64,000 bases of DNA from Candidatus Krumholzibacteriota bacterium (GTDB lineage Bacteria; Krumholzibacteriota; Krumholzibacteriia; Krumholzibacteriales; Krumholzibacteriaceae), in contig JAFGCX010000011.1 in assembly GCA_016932415.1 (NCBI GenBank), positions 124,001-188,000 of the forward strand. Direction: 5' to 3'. Within the stretch, counting starts at the first letter, position 1; each line of letters opens with the position of its first letter. Below, piece by piece: positions 27,266-35,938 of the stretch. The notes beneath the pieces were generated by a model. The model was not told where the DNA came from, ran no database searches, and saw only the letters and a program-made list of their open reading frames with translations. The translations under genes and the position numbers were made by a program.

Positions 27266-29785
27266 ATGGATTTAAGCAGGCAACGGGTCATACCGGTCTA
27301 CATAGAAGACAAGATGAAAAGCAGCTATCTCGATTACTCGATGAGCGTGATCGTTTCGAGAGCCCTTCCCGATGTCAGGGACGGGCTCAAACCGGTACAC
27401 CGGCGCATACTGCTAGCGATGAACGACCTGAACCTCGCTCATAACAAGCAGTATAGAAAATCGGCAAAACTTACTGGAGATGTCTCGGGTAACTATCATC
27501 CGCACGGGACCGCGTCGGTCTATGGAGCGGTCGTGAGACTGGCCCAGGATTTTTCGATGAGGTATCCCCTGATCGACGGGCAGGGGAACTTCGGGTCTAT
27601 CGACGGAGACGCCGCCGCGGCGGAAAGGTACACGGAAGTCCGTATGGAAGCGATCGCCGAGGAACTGCTCGCTGATATAGACAAGGAAACGGTCGAATTC
27701 GGTCCGAACTATGACGAGACACGGCAGATGGCCCTGGTGCTTCCGTCGAGAGTCCCCAATCTTCTGATAAACGGAGCCTCGGGGATCGCCGTCGGGATGG
27801 CGACGAACATCCCGCCCCACAACCTGACGGAGATAACGAACGCTCTTAAAGCCCTGCTCGACGATCCCGAGATCAGTGACAACAAGCTTTACCGCCATGT
27901 TCAGGGGCCGGATTTTCCGACCGGCGGAATAATATACGGAAGATCGGGAATCAGTGACGCTTACAGGACCGGGCGCGGACTTATTACTTTGAGAGCCAGG
28001 GCGAATATAGAGACACAGAAGGGCGGAAAGACAAGTATTGTCATATCGGAGATCCCCTACCAGACGAACAAGTCGGCGATAATCGAAAAAGTCGCCGAGC
28101 TGGTAAGGGCGGGAAAACTTTCCGGGATATCGGATATCAGGGATGAATCGGACAAAGAAGGGCTGAGGATCGTAGTCGATCTGAAAAGGGACGCTTACCC
28201 GAAGGTAGTGCTGAGCCACCTCTTCAAGCATACCGGGCTGCAGGTGACGTTCGGTATAATCATGCTGGCTCTCAACAGGCTGCGCCCCGAGGTGATGAGC
28301 CTCAGGCAGATGATGGCTTATTACCTCGAGCACAGGGAAGAAGTCATCACCAGGAGAACGAGGTTCGATCTCGCCCGGGCAGAAGAAAGGGCGCATATAC
28401 TGGAAGGGTACAAGATCGCCCTCGATAATATAGACGAAATAATCAAGCTGATCAAAAAGAGCGCTTCTCCGGCCGAAGCAAAAAACGCGATGATGAAAAA
28501 GTTCGCGTTGAGCGACCTGCAGGCGCAGGCGATCCTGGATATGAAGCTGCAGAGGCTGACCGGGCTCGAACGGAAAAAGATTGAGGATGAGTACCTTGCC
28601 CTGATACAGAAGATCGCCTATTTCAAATCGATCCTTGAGAACCGGAACATGCTTCTGGAGCTGATAAGGGAAGAGCTTGAAGAGTTGAAAGAGAAGTATG
28701 GCGACGGAAGGCGCACGGAGATACTCGATGCCGACGGGGAAGTCAACCTCGAAGACCTTATCGCCGAAGAGGAGATGATCATCACCGTGACGCATTCGGG
28801 GTATATCAAGAGGATCCCGGTCGGAACGTACAAGCGCCAGAAAAGAGGGGGGAAGGGGATCACCGGCATGGGGATGAAAGACGAGGATTTCGTCGAACAG
28901 ATGTTCATCGCCTCCACCCACAGTTATATCCTTTTCTTCACCAATACCGGAAAATGCTTCAGATTGAAAGTACACGAGATCCCCCAGGGCGGCCGGCTTG
29001 CCAGGGGAAAGGCGATGGTCAATTTCTTCCCGATGAGCCAGGACGAAAACATTACCGAACTTATACCGGTAAGCGATTTCGACAACGGTGACTATCTTGT
29101 AATGGTGACAAGGCAGGGGATAGTCAAAAAGACGGAGCTTTCAGCCTATTCAAAGGTCCACAGCGGCGGACTTATAGCTATCAAACTGCGCGAAGGAGAC
29201 AACCTCGTAAGAGCCAAGCTGACTTCCGGGAACGACGATCTGATAATCGCCAAAAAGAGGGGAAAGCTTGTCAGGTTCAACGAGACCCAGATAAGGGCTG
29301 TCAATAGAGCGTCGATAGGGGTAAAGGGAGTGACTCTTGAGAAAGATGACGAAGTCGTCGAAATGGTGATCGTCAAGAGAGAGTCAGACCTCTTCTTCAT
29401 AACGGAAAACGGTTATGGGAAACGTACCCGGATCAGCGAGTTCCGAAACACCAACAGGGGCGGCAAGGGCGTCATATGCATACAGACGGGAGAACGCAAC
29501 GGCAATCTCGTGACCTCGAGAGAAGTAGTGGAATCGGATGAAGTTATGATCATAACAAAGAGTGGGATGATAATCAGATCGCCGGTGACAGGAGTCAGGG
29601 TCGTTGGAAGGGCGACGAAAGGAGTCAGGATAATCAACCTGAAAGACGGAGATAAAGTCGTCGACGTAGCCCTCGTCGCCGGAGGAAAAGTCGACGATGA
29701 TGACGAACCTGAAGATGATGTCACGGCGGCAGAAACAGAGGCAGAGGGCGAGGAAGAGGAAGCCGGCCTCGATCCGGAAGAATAG
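27266..29785 (+). CDS. gyrA: DNA gyrase subunit A with non-canonical quinolone-site residues
   Basis: An 839-residue breakage-reunion subunit. The catalytic Tyr122 ('AERYTEVRM'), the preceding 'YHPHGTASVYGAVVRLAQDF' helix and the GyrA box 'QKRGGKG' in the C-terminal beta-pinwheel make it a gyrase rather than topoisomerase IV. Pinwheel repeats ('FFTNTGKCFRLKVHEIP', 'IVKKTELSAYSKV') lead to a strongly acidic tail ('EDDVTAAETEAEGEEEE'). The residues aligned with E. coli Ser83 and Asp87 are Ala and Gly, an unusual state discussed among the findings. AGAGGAGG precedes the ATG. Confidence 0.97.
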   Translation: MDLSRQRVIPVYIEDKMKSSYLDYSMSVIVSRALPDVRDGLKPVHRRILLAMNDLNLAHNKQYRKSAKLTGDVSGNYHPHGTASVYGAVVRLAQDFSMRYPLIDGQGNFGSIDGDAAAAERYTEVRMEAIAEELLADIDKETVEFGPNYDETRQMALVLPSRVPNLLINGASGIAVGMATNIPPHNLTEITNALKALLDDPEISDNKLYRHVQGPDFPTGGIIYGRSGISDAYRTGRGLITLRARANIETQKGGKTSIVISEIPYQTNKSAIIEKVAELVRAGKLSGISDIRDESDKEGLRIVVDLKRDAYPKVVLSHLFKHTGLQVTFGIIMLALNRLRPEVMSLRQMMAYYLEHREEVITRRTRFDLARAEERAHILEGYKIALDNIDEIIKLIKKSASPAEAKNAMMKKFALSDLQAQAILDMKLQRLTGLERKKIEDEYLALIQKIAYFKSILENRNMLLELIREELEELKEKYGDGRRTEILDADGEVNLEDLIAEEEMIITVTHSGYIKRIPVGTYKRQKRGGKGITGMGMKDEDFVEQMFIASTHSYILFFTNTGKCFRLKVHEIPQGGRLARGKAMVNFFPMSQDENITELIPVSDFDNGDYLVMVTRQGIVKKTELSAYSKVHSGGLIAIKLREGDNLVRAKLTSGNDDLIIAKKRGKLVRFNETQIRAVNRASIGVKGVTLEKDDEVVEMVIVKRESDLFFITENGYGKRTRISEFRNTNRGGKGVICIQTGERNGNLVTSREVVESDEVMIITKSGMIIRSPVTGVRVVGRATKGVRIINLKDGDKVVDVALVAGGKVDDDDEPEDDVTAAETEAEGEEEEAGLDPEE

Positions 29786-29799
29786 AGAACCCAGGCGTC

Positions 29800-31656
29800 A
29801 TGAAGAGTAGAACCGGAATAAAAAGAGCCTTGGTGGTCGTCGCGATGCTGGTGACCGGCGTGGCCGTATCTTCCTGGGGCGCCGGCAGGCAGCCGGAAAA
29901 GACCGGGCTGGCTCATCGCACGGGAAGAGTCGCCGCGAATCTTCCAGAGAACGGAAGCCTCGGCAAGCGCATCTTCGGGGGCGAAGAATTCGCCATAAGA
30001 TGGCCCGGGGAGGGGGGGAAGGAGTATGTCGAGGAAGGCGGATTCATGATCAGGCTGAGAGTGGAGGGCGAAGAGCGGCCCTTCGTATTCGGCCCGGCGG
30101 CGTTCAGGGGGGTCAACTCTCGTATCGAAGCTAACGTTTTCCACGAGGGGGATGAAGGAGGGATAAGATATCCACTGCCGGGATGTGATGATGATGGTGA
30201 CGGCAGGGATGATGAAGACCCTCTTGACTATCTGGACAATGACCAGGATGGAGCGATCGACGAGGATTTCGGGATCACCGGAAACGAGATGGCTGTTGCC
30301 CTCGGGGTCGAACCTGTGACGGGGATCACGCTGACACAGTCGAGCTATACATGGTCTTACGGGCACGTCAGGGATTTTATAGGATTTACATCAGAGTTCA
30401 GATATCCGGAGAGCGGGGAGAAGCAAAGCCCCGATATCATCGACCTTCAGGCCGCGCTGTACGCAAGATTCGCCATTGGACGAGGCGAAACAGTCGGCCG
30501 CGCCGATGATGACGAGACTTTTCTCATAAGAAAAAAAGAGGGCGGAGAGCAGGAAAGAGAAGACTCCTTCCTGCATTACCCGTGCGTATGCGACGGTGGC
30601 GGTAAAGGTTGCTGCGCGCTGGTCGTCTTCAATTTCGAAGGGCCGGGAGCGCAAGGTTCTCCGGACTATCCGGTCATAGCAGGAAGACGCTCTTCTCCCG
30701 ATTCTCTGATGTGTGCCGCCGGACAAGAAAGAGAAGAGGGTAGAGACAAAGAGGAAACTCTCCGCCACGAAAACGCGATCTATAAAGAACTGGCAGGCGC
30801 CTTTGAGGTCTCGACGAAAGAAACAGGAGAAAAAACGGTTGTAAGCAAAATAGGGGCGATACCGAGGCTTTGTCCGGGAGAGAAGTTCACGATAGAGTGG
30901 GCTCTCGTATTCGGAGGTTCTGAAGAAAGGCTTGCCAGGAATATAGACAGAGCGATTGAGACGTATAAGGGCGTAGCGGAAAAAGATGGAAAAGAAAACC
31001 GCTGGATAGTACCGGCCAGAAAAGCTTCCCATATCACCCTCCCGGGCCGGCTGGCGCCCATATGGGTGCGTGGCGGGAGAAGGCCGGCAGCATCGATAAT
31101 AGTCCCGGAAGGGATTGACGAGGAGATCGAATGGCTTAAGGTCGCTGGAGAGACGAGCGAGACTTTCGAACAGATCGGACAGAGAGTGATGATAACGATC
31201 GAGGACAGGGTAATAGAAAAGAGCGAGGCCTTCCTAATAGAGGGCCAGCTTTCTGACGGGACTTTATTTGCCGCCAGGATAAGCGAAAATGATATCGCGG
31301 GATTCGCCGCCGATGAACCGGTGTCACCGGGACGCCTGCCCGAAGAATGCATGTCGGTATTCCCAAATCCGTTCGCGTCGTCTCTTAACGTAAGCCTGAG
31401 GATAAGCGATGCTCCCGTGGCAGGTGGGGCTGCGAAGGCCGAACAGATCCAGGGGATCAGCTCGGTGAAGATATACGATGTAAAGGGCCGTCTTGTCAGA
31501 ACGGTCATGCCCGAAGAATATCTTCACCCGGGCGATTACAACCTCGGCTGGGACGGGAACGACGAAAACGGCATGCCGGTATCTGCCGGGGTCTATTACT
31601 GCAAGTTGCAGATCGACGATCGGACCCTTACCAAAAGGATAATTCTACTCAGATAA
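29800..31656 (+). CDS. secreted protein of unknown function with C-terminal FlgD-like sorting domain
   Basis: A 618-residue exported protein. An N-terminal signal ('IKRALVVVAMLVTGVAVSSW') is followed by a domain of about 500 residues without a recognised family, containing an Asp-rich calcium-like loop 'GCDDDGDGRDDEDP' and 'NDQDGAIDEDFG' of the thrombospondin-3 kind and a Cys cluster 'CVCDGGGKGCCALVVF'. The end is a FlgD-Ig/type A sorting domain ('CMSVFPNPFASSLNVSLRI' ... 'GVYYCKLQIDDR'). It begins 14 bases after gyrA with a poor ribosome-binding site. Outer-surface location is inferred; function unknown. Confidence 0.82.
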   Translation: MKSRTGIKRALVVVAMLVTGVAVSSWGAGRQPEKTGLAHRTGRVAANLPENGSLGKRIFGGEEFAIRWPGEGGKEYVEEGGFMIRLRVEGEERPFVFGPAAFRGVNSRIEANVFHEGDEGGIRYPLPGCDDDGDGRDDEDPLDYLDNDQDGAIDEDFGITGNEMAVALGVEPVTGITLTQSSYTWSYGHVRDFIGFTSEFRYPESGEKQSPDIIDLQAALYARFAIGRGETVGRADDDETFLIRKKEGGEQEREDSFLHYPCVCDGGGKGCCALVVFNFEGPGAQGSPDYPVIAGRRSSPDSLMCAAGQEREEGRDKEETLRHENAIYKELAGAFEVSTKETGEKTVVSKIGAIPRLCPGEKFTIEWALVFGGSEERLARNIDRAIETYKGVAEKDGKENRWIVPARKASHITLPGRLAPIWVRGGRRPAASIIVPEGIDEEIEWLKVAGETSETFEQIGQRVMITIEDRVIEKSEAFLIEGQLSDGTLFAARISENDIAGFAADEPVSPGRLPEECMSVFPNPFASSLNVSLRISDAPVAGGAAKAEQIQGISSVKIYDVKGRLVRTVMPEEYLHPGDYNLGWDGNDENGMPVSAGVYYCKLQIDDRTLTKRIILLR

Positions 31657-31658
31657 TA

Positions 31659-32990
31659 ATGTCACTCTATAACCCATCATCAGACATTCCCGAAGAAAGA
31701 GCGATCCTGATCGGCGTAAAACTTCCCGGCGCGACAGTCCAGCGGGAACGCGAAAATCTCGAAGAGCTGAGCCAGCTTGCGTCAACGGCAGGGGCGCAGG
31801 TGATCGAGACGCGTTTGCAACAGAGGGCGGGGGTCGACGGAGCCACATATATCGGAAAAGGAAAGATGGAAGAGATAGGGAAAATCGTTGAAGAAAAAGG
31901 ACTCAACCTGGTGATCTTTGACGACGACCTTTCGCCGGCGCAGGCACGAAATCTGGAGGACCGGATCGGAATAAACGTGATCGACAGGACGGAACTCATA
32001 CTTGATATTTTTTCGCGCAGAGCAAGGACAAGACAGGCAAAACTTCAGGTAGAGATAGCTCAGCTGACCTACGCGCTCCCACGGCTGAAAAGACTCTGGG
32101 ACCATCTGTCCAGGCAGGACGGCGGTATAGGCACGCGAGGCCCGGGAGAGACCCAGCTGGAGGTCGACAGGCGACGGGTGCGAGAGAGGATCTCCTTTCT
32201 CAAGAAAGAACTGATCAAGATAAGCCAGAGGACCGGGGAAAGAAGGAAAAAGAGAAAAGACACTTTTAACGTGACGATCGTAGGATATACCAACGCTGGC
32301 AAATCGACTCTTCTGAACCGGCTCTCCGGAGCGGGGGTCCTTGAGAGCGGGATGCTTTTCTCAACGCTGGATTCGATTTCGCGAAAGATCGTCATCGAAG
32401 AAGGAGTCGAATTCGTCCTGACCGATACGGTGGGGTTCATAAGAAAATTACCGGCGCACCTTGTCGCCAGTTTCAGGGCGACACTGATCGATGTTGAAGA
32501 GGCCGACCTGCTGCTCCACCTTGTCGATTTCTCGTCCCCCCTGTTCGAAGAAAGAATAGATATTGTAAACCAGGTCCTCGAAAGAGTACTGACCGGAAGA
32601 GGAGAGAGTCGGGACGGATCAAGAAAGATCCCGACGATAACGGTTTTCAACAAGACGGATCTCGGGGCCACGGGAGAAGAGATCGCGGCGGCATGCAGAA
32701 AATACGAAGTGGCTACAGCTATAAGCGCGGCAAGAGGAACAGGGACAGAGCAGCTTCTCCTGATGATAAAAGACCGGATCGACAGCAAAAAGGTAAAGGC
32801 AAGAGTCAGCCTGAATGTCTCCGACGGAAGGACGCTGGCATTTATAGAGGCGTCGGCGAGGATCCTCGAACGGACGATCGAAGGAGAGATGATCGAACTT
32901 ACCCTGCTCATTGACAAAAAAGATCTTGGAAGGATCGAAAAAGCGGGGAAGGCGCAGATCAGCATCCTCAGGCAGGGCATCGACAGGTAA
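31659..32990 (+). CDS. hflX: GTPase HflX
   Basis: A 443-residue ribosome-associated GTPase that splits stalled or hibernating ribosomes. The N-terminal HflX domain ('EELSQLASTAGAQVIETRLQ', 'YIGKGKMEEIGK') and the conserved linker 'IGTRGPGETQLEVDRR' precede the G domain with P loop 'GYTNAGKSTLLNRL', 'LTDTVGFIRKLPAHLVASF' and 'FNKTDLG'. It starts 2 bases after the previous stop without a clear ribosome-binding site. Its stop codon lies inside the palindrome at 32979-33008. Confidence 0.95.
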   Translation: MSLYNPSSDIPEERAILIGVKLPGATVQRERENLEELSQLASTAGAQVIETRLQQRAGVDGATYIGKGKMEEIGKIVEEKGLNLVIFDDDLSPAQARNLEDRIGINVIDRTELILDIFSRRARTRQAKLQVEIAQLTYALPRLKRLWDHLSRQDGGIGTRGPGETQLEVDRRRVRERISFLKKELIKISQRTGERRKKRKDTFNVTIVGYTNAGKSTLLNRLSGAGVLESGMLFSTLDSISRKIVIEEGVEFVLTDTVGFIRKLPAHLVASFRATLIDVEEADLLLHLVDFSSPLFEERIDIVNQVLERVLTGRGESRDGSRKIPTITVFNKTDLGATGEEIAAACRKYEVATAISAARGTGTEQLLLMIKDRIDSKKVKARVSLNVSDGRTLAFIEASARILERTIEGEMIELTLLIDKKDLGRIEKAGKAQISILRQGIDR

Positions 32991-33008
32991 GAAACCCTAC
33001 CTGTCGAT
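32979..33008. terminator. hairpin spanning both stop codons of convergent genes
   Basis: A perfect 11-base inverted repeat (ATCGACAGGTA at 32979-32989, TACCTGTCGAT at 32998-33008) with an 8-base loop. It contains the last codons and stops of hflX and of the opposing membrane-protein gene. There is no T-run, so it may act as a hairpin barrier or 3'-end stabiliser rather than a classical intrinsic terminator. Confidence 0.6.
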
Positions 33009-34277
33009 CTCCAGCTTCCCATCTTTCATGTAAACACCTGGAAATTTTTCCGCGAAGTCAACCTTGCTGGCCAGGGTAGCCTTGTTTGCCGCCTTTGCTT
33101 CGTAGCTCCGGTCGAGCTGGACTACTATGAAACGGGAGAGGAAGATGAATATCAGGGGAACTACGAAAGGCACGAACTTCTTCCATCTGGTCGATGAAAT
33201 AAGCCTCGAACAATAGACAGCTCCGGCGGCTATCACGGAGACGAACCCGACCGAAACGAGATAGAGATGGCGGATATTCAGCCAGTCGTAGGGGAATTGG
33301 AAAAAGGCGAAGGGAAGGACCATAATATATGTCCATGCTATAAGAAATCTGATCGTGCGGTTCCCGAAGATAAATCCGAAGAATGAGTACGAGAGCACGG
33401 TAAGGGCGAAGAAGATCCGGATCGCTGTCGCGAACCTGTAAATAAACCGTACTGCGCTGCCGCTTTCAGTGACAAGATGGGAAGTATGGATAGGAAAGAT
33501 CATCCTCACAAGGTAGTTGATGACGTTTTTCCCGGCGAGAAGAAGAAAAGAGAATATCCCGGGATTCTTCGTGTAGAGCGACGGGCTGTAATGGAAAACG
33601 GAATATTTTATCACGAGAGACGCCGCTGCGATCAAAAGGAGAACGATAAAATTCGCCCTGAAGACGCGTTTGCCCGTCTCGTTGCGGAAGAAAAAATTAA
33701 AAGCGAGGAAAGCTCCAAGGATCGAAAAGCTCGTACTTCGCGTAAACATCGAGGCTATGAAAAAGAGAAGGGTGAAAAAATACCTGAAAGAAGCGATCTT
33801 TCCCTTCCCGTCCAATTCGTTTTTAAAGTAAAAGATCATAGTCAGCAGGGTTATCGACGTGATGATAAGGTCTTCAAGCCCCGAAGCGATCATTACCGCC
33901 TTGCCATAGCTGCCGACGGTGAAGACGAAAAGAAGTCCCGAAAGAAACGAGACGGCCCTGTCTTTCAGAAGGGTGTTCACGAGGAGGTAGACAAGAAACG
34001 AATTGAAGGCATGCAGGAGAATGTTGAAAATAAAGTATGCCCTGGAATCGAAAAAGAAATTATTAAAAAGCAGGAAATGAACTCCATAGACAAGGGGTTG
34101 AAATTTGAACGGAGCCGTGCTGTCAAAGAGGGCCGACTTGTCTTCGAGCATCCTCATGCTGTTTTCCAGGGAGACGAAATCGTAGCTGCTCCAGAATCCG
34201 TTGTCGATCGACATCCCGAAAAAGAGGAACGCGAACGAGACAAAGACTGCCATTATCAATAAGTCGATCCATCTCAT
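32997..34277 (-). CDS. polytopic membrane protein, GT-C-like, function unknown
   Basis: A 426-residue inner-membrane protein with about ten hydrophobic segments and aromatic-rich loops. The layout (N-terminal segment, then a loop with 'FWSSYDFVSLENSMRML' and 'FKFQPLVYGVHFLLFNNFFF', then many helices) resembles the GT-C glycosyltransferase/mannosyltransferase superfamily, whose members use lipid-linked sugars, but no acidic catalytic pair is certain ('SYDF' near the first loop is a candidate). It faces hflX tail to tail and is divergent from the aldehyde dehydrogenase. Assignment beyond 'membrane protein' is weak. Confidence 0.75.
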   Translation of the reverse strand: MRWIDLLIMAVFVSFAFLFFGMSIDNGFWSSYDFVSLENSMRMLEDKSALFDSTAPFKFQPLVYGVHFLLFNNFFFDSRAYFIFNILLHAFNSFLVYLLVNTLLKDRAVSFLSGLLFVFTVGSYGKAVMIASGLEDLIITSITLLTMIFYFKNELDGKGKIASFRYFFTLLFFIASMFTRSTSFSILGAFLAFNFFFRNETGKRVFRANFIVLLLIAAASLVIKYSVFHYSPSLYTKNPGIFSFLLLAGKNVINYLVRMIFPIHTSHLVTESGSAVRFIYRFATAIRIFFALTVLSYSFFGFIFGNRTIRFLIAWTYIMVLPFAFFQFPYDWLNIRHLYLVSVGFVSVIAAGAVYCSRLISSTRWKKFVPFVVPLIFIFLSRFIVVQLDRSYEAKAANKATLASKVDFAEKFPGVYMKDGKLEIDR

Positions 34278-34463
34278 TTATTCATGACCCCCGGGGAAAC
34301 GGATTGCTGCATGACGAGGGAGAGTGTAACATATAAAGGGGATAAAAGTGAACCGCAAATAAACCTGGGAGGCGGGTCAGGCCGGGATGCGATAATCGGG
34401 GGTAAAGTCCGTGCGCGAAAGACATCCGGCAATCAGCGGAGATTAAGCGGGAGGGCAGGCGCG

Positions 34464-35876
34464 ATGGAAAAATACTGTTATGTCGGAGGGGAATGGACGC
34501 AAAAGGGAGAACTTTTCGAAGTGACGACTCCCGGCGGAAGGTCGGTGGTGGGTCAGGCACTCAGGCCCGACGAAGGGGAGATCGAAAGGGCTCTGGAAGC
34601 GGCGGTGATGAGGTTTCCATTACAGAAAGGAATGCCGGCGCACGAAAAGGAGGATATCCTCCTCGGGGCGGCGGCCGGCATAAGGGAAAGAAGCGATGAA
34701 TTCACCAGGACTATAATAGCGGAAACGGGAAAGCCGATCCGTTACGCCGCTGGCGAGGTCGAACGAGCGATCCGGACATTCACCGAGGCGGCCCAGGAAT
34801 GCAGCAGACTCTGCGGGGAGATGATACCGCTCGACGTGACACGTCCTGGGGAGGGAAGATTCGGGATAACCGGGTGGTTTCCCGCCGGACCGGTTCTGGC
34901 GATCACGCCTTTTAATTTTCCGTTGAATCTTGTAGCGCACAAGGTAGCGCCCGCAATCGCGGCCGGAGCGCCGGTGATCGTCAAACCTTCGAGCGAGGCG
35001 CCCCTGGCAGCGCTACTGCTGGCCGAGGTGCTTGAAGAAGCGGGGCTGCCGCCCGGAGGGTTGAGCGTTCTTCCGATGACGGGAGAACAGGCCGGAAGAC
35101 TGGCGGCGAGAAAAGAGATAAAGAAAGTCACCTTTACGGGCAGCGCCGATGTGGGGTGGAACCTATGGTCTTCCTGCGCAGGAAAGAAAATAACCCTTGA
35201 GCTGGGAGGGAACGCCGCCGTAGTGCTGCATGAAGACTGGGATGATATCGATTCTGCCGTCGAGAGGATAGTGGTCGGGGCTTACGCCTTTTCGGGGCAG
35301 GTCTGCATTTCGGTGCAGAGAATACTCGTATCCCGATCGATCCTGGGACTTTTTATCGATAAGTTCGTCAAAAGGACGGCATCGCTGAAAAGAGGGGATC
35401 TTTTCGAACGGGAGACAGAAACGGGGCCGATGATAACCGTCGAGGAGGCCGAAAGGGTTGAAAGCTGGATAGCAGAAGCGGCTGGCGCTGGCGCGCGGAT
35501 CCTGGCCGGAGGAGAGCGCGAAGGGGCTTTTTACCCTCCAACGGTCATTAACGGAGCGGCGAAGGGATTGAAGGTCGTCGACGAAGAACTCTTCGGGCCG
35601 GCAGCTGTCGTGACCGGGTACGACGATTTCGATGAAGCGATAGAAATGGTCAACGATTCGAGGTTCGGCCTGCAGGCCGGAGTCTATACGAAAGATATCG
35701 GAAGGATCAGGAGCGCCTTCAGCCGGATAGAGACGGGAGGGGTCATTATCGGGGATGTCCCCACCTTCCGTGTAGACAGGATGCCGTACGGGGGAGTAAA
35801 GGATTCGGGAACGGGAAAAGAGGGCCTCAGGTACGCGATAAGGGAGATGTGCGACATGAGGCTTCTCGTGATATGA
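34464..35876 (+). CDS. NAD(P)-dependent aldehyde dehydrogenase
   Basis: A 470-residue aldehyde dehydrogenase oxidising an aldehyde to its acid. Visible are 'ITPFNFPLNLVAHKVAPAIA', the Lys of 'VIVKPSSEAPLAALLLAEVL', the cofactor loop 'VTFTGSADVGWNL', the general base Glu in 'ITLELGGNAAVVL', the nucleophile Cys in 'FSGQVCISVQRILV' and the end 'YGGVKDSGTGKEG'. The ATG at 34464 with GGAGGG fits the family; an in-frame start at 34284 would add 60 non-family residues. The substrate is not readable; closest general type is the succinate-semialdehyde/lactaldehyde/phosphonate group. Upstream lies a possibly structured leader (34381-34430). Confidence 0.92.
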   Translation: MEKYCYVGGEWTQKGELFEVTTPGGRSVVGQALRPDEGEIERALEAAVMRFPLQKGMPAHEKEDILLGAAAGIRERSDEFTRTIIAETGKPIRYAAGEVERAIRTFTEAAQECSRLCGEMIPLDVTRPGEGRFGITGWFPAGPVLAITPFNFPLNLVAHKVAPAIAAGAPVIVKPSSEAPLAALLLAEVLEEAGLPPGGLSVLPMTGEQAGRLAARKEIKKVTFTGSADVGWNLWSSCAGKKITLELGGNAAVVLHEDWDDIDSAVERIVVGAYAFSGQVCISVQRILVSRSILGLFIDKFVKRTASLKRGDLFERETETGPMITVEEAERVESWIAEAAGAGARILAGGEREGAFYPPTVINGAAKGLKVVDEELFGPAAVVTGYDDFDEAIEMVNDSRFGLQAGVYTKDIGRIRSAFSRIETGGVIIGDVPTFRVDRMPYGGVKDSGTGKEGLRYAIREMCDMRLLVI

Positions 35877-35878
35877 CC

Positions 35879-35914
35879 GGCAGGCGGGGGAGGCTGCCGG
35901 CTCCCCCGTTTGCC
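35879..35914. terminator. convergent-gene hairpin after aldehyde dehydrogenase
   Basis: GGCAGGCGGGGGAG (35879-35892) pairs with CTCCCCCGTTTGCC (35901-35914) through 14 pairs, two of them G-T, around an 8-base loop. It lies between the convergent aldehyde dehydrogenase and M20 genes. No T-run follows on either strand. Confidence 0.65.
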
Positions 35915-35938
35915 CGAAAACCGGAAAGCGCTGACCGG

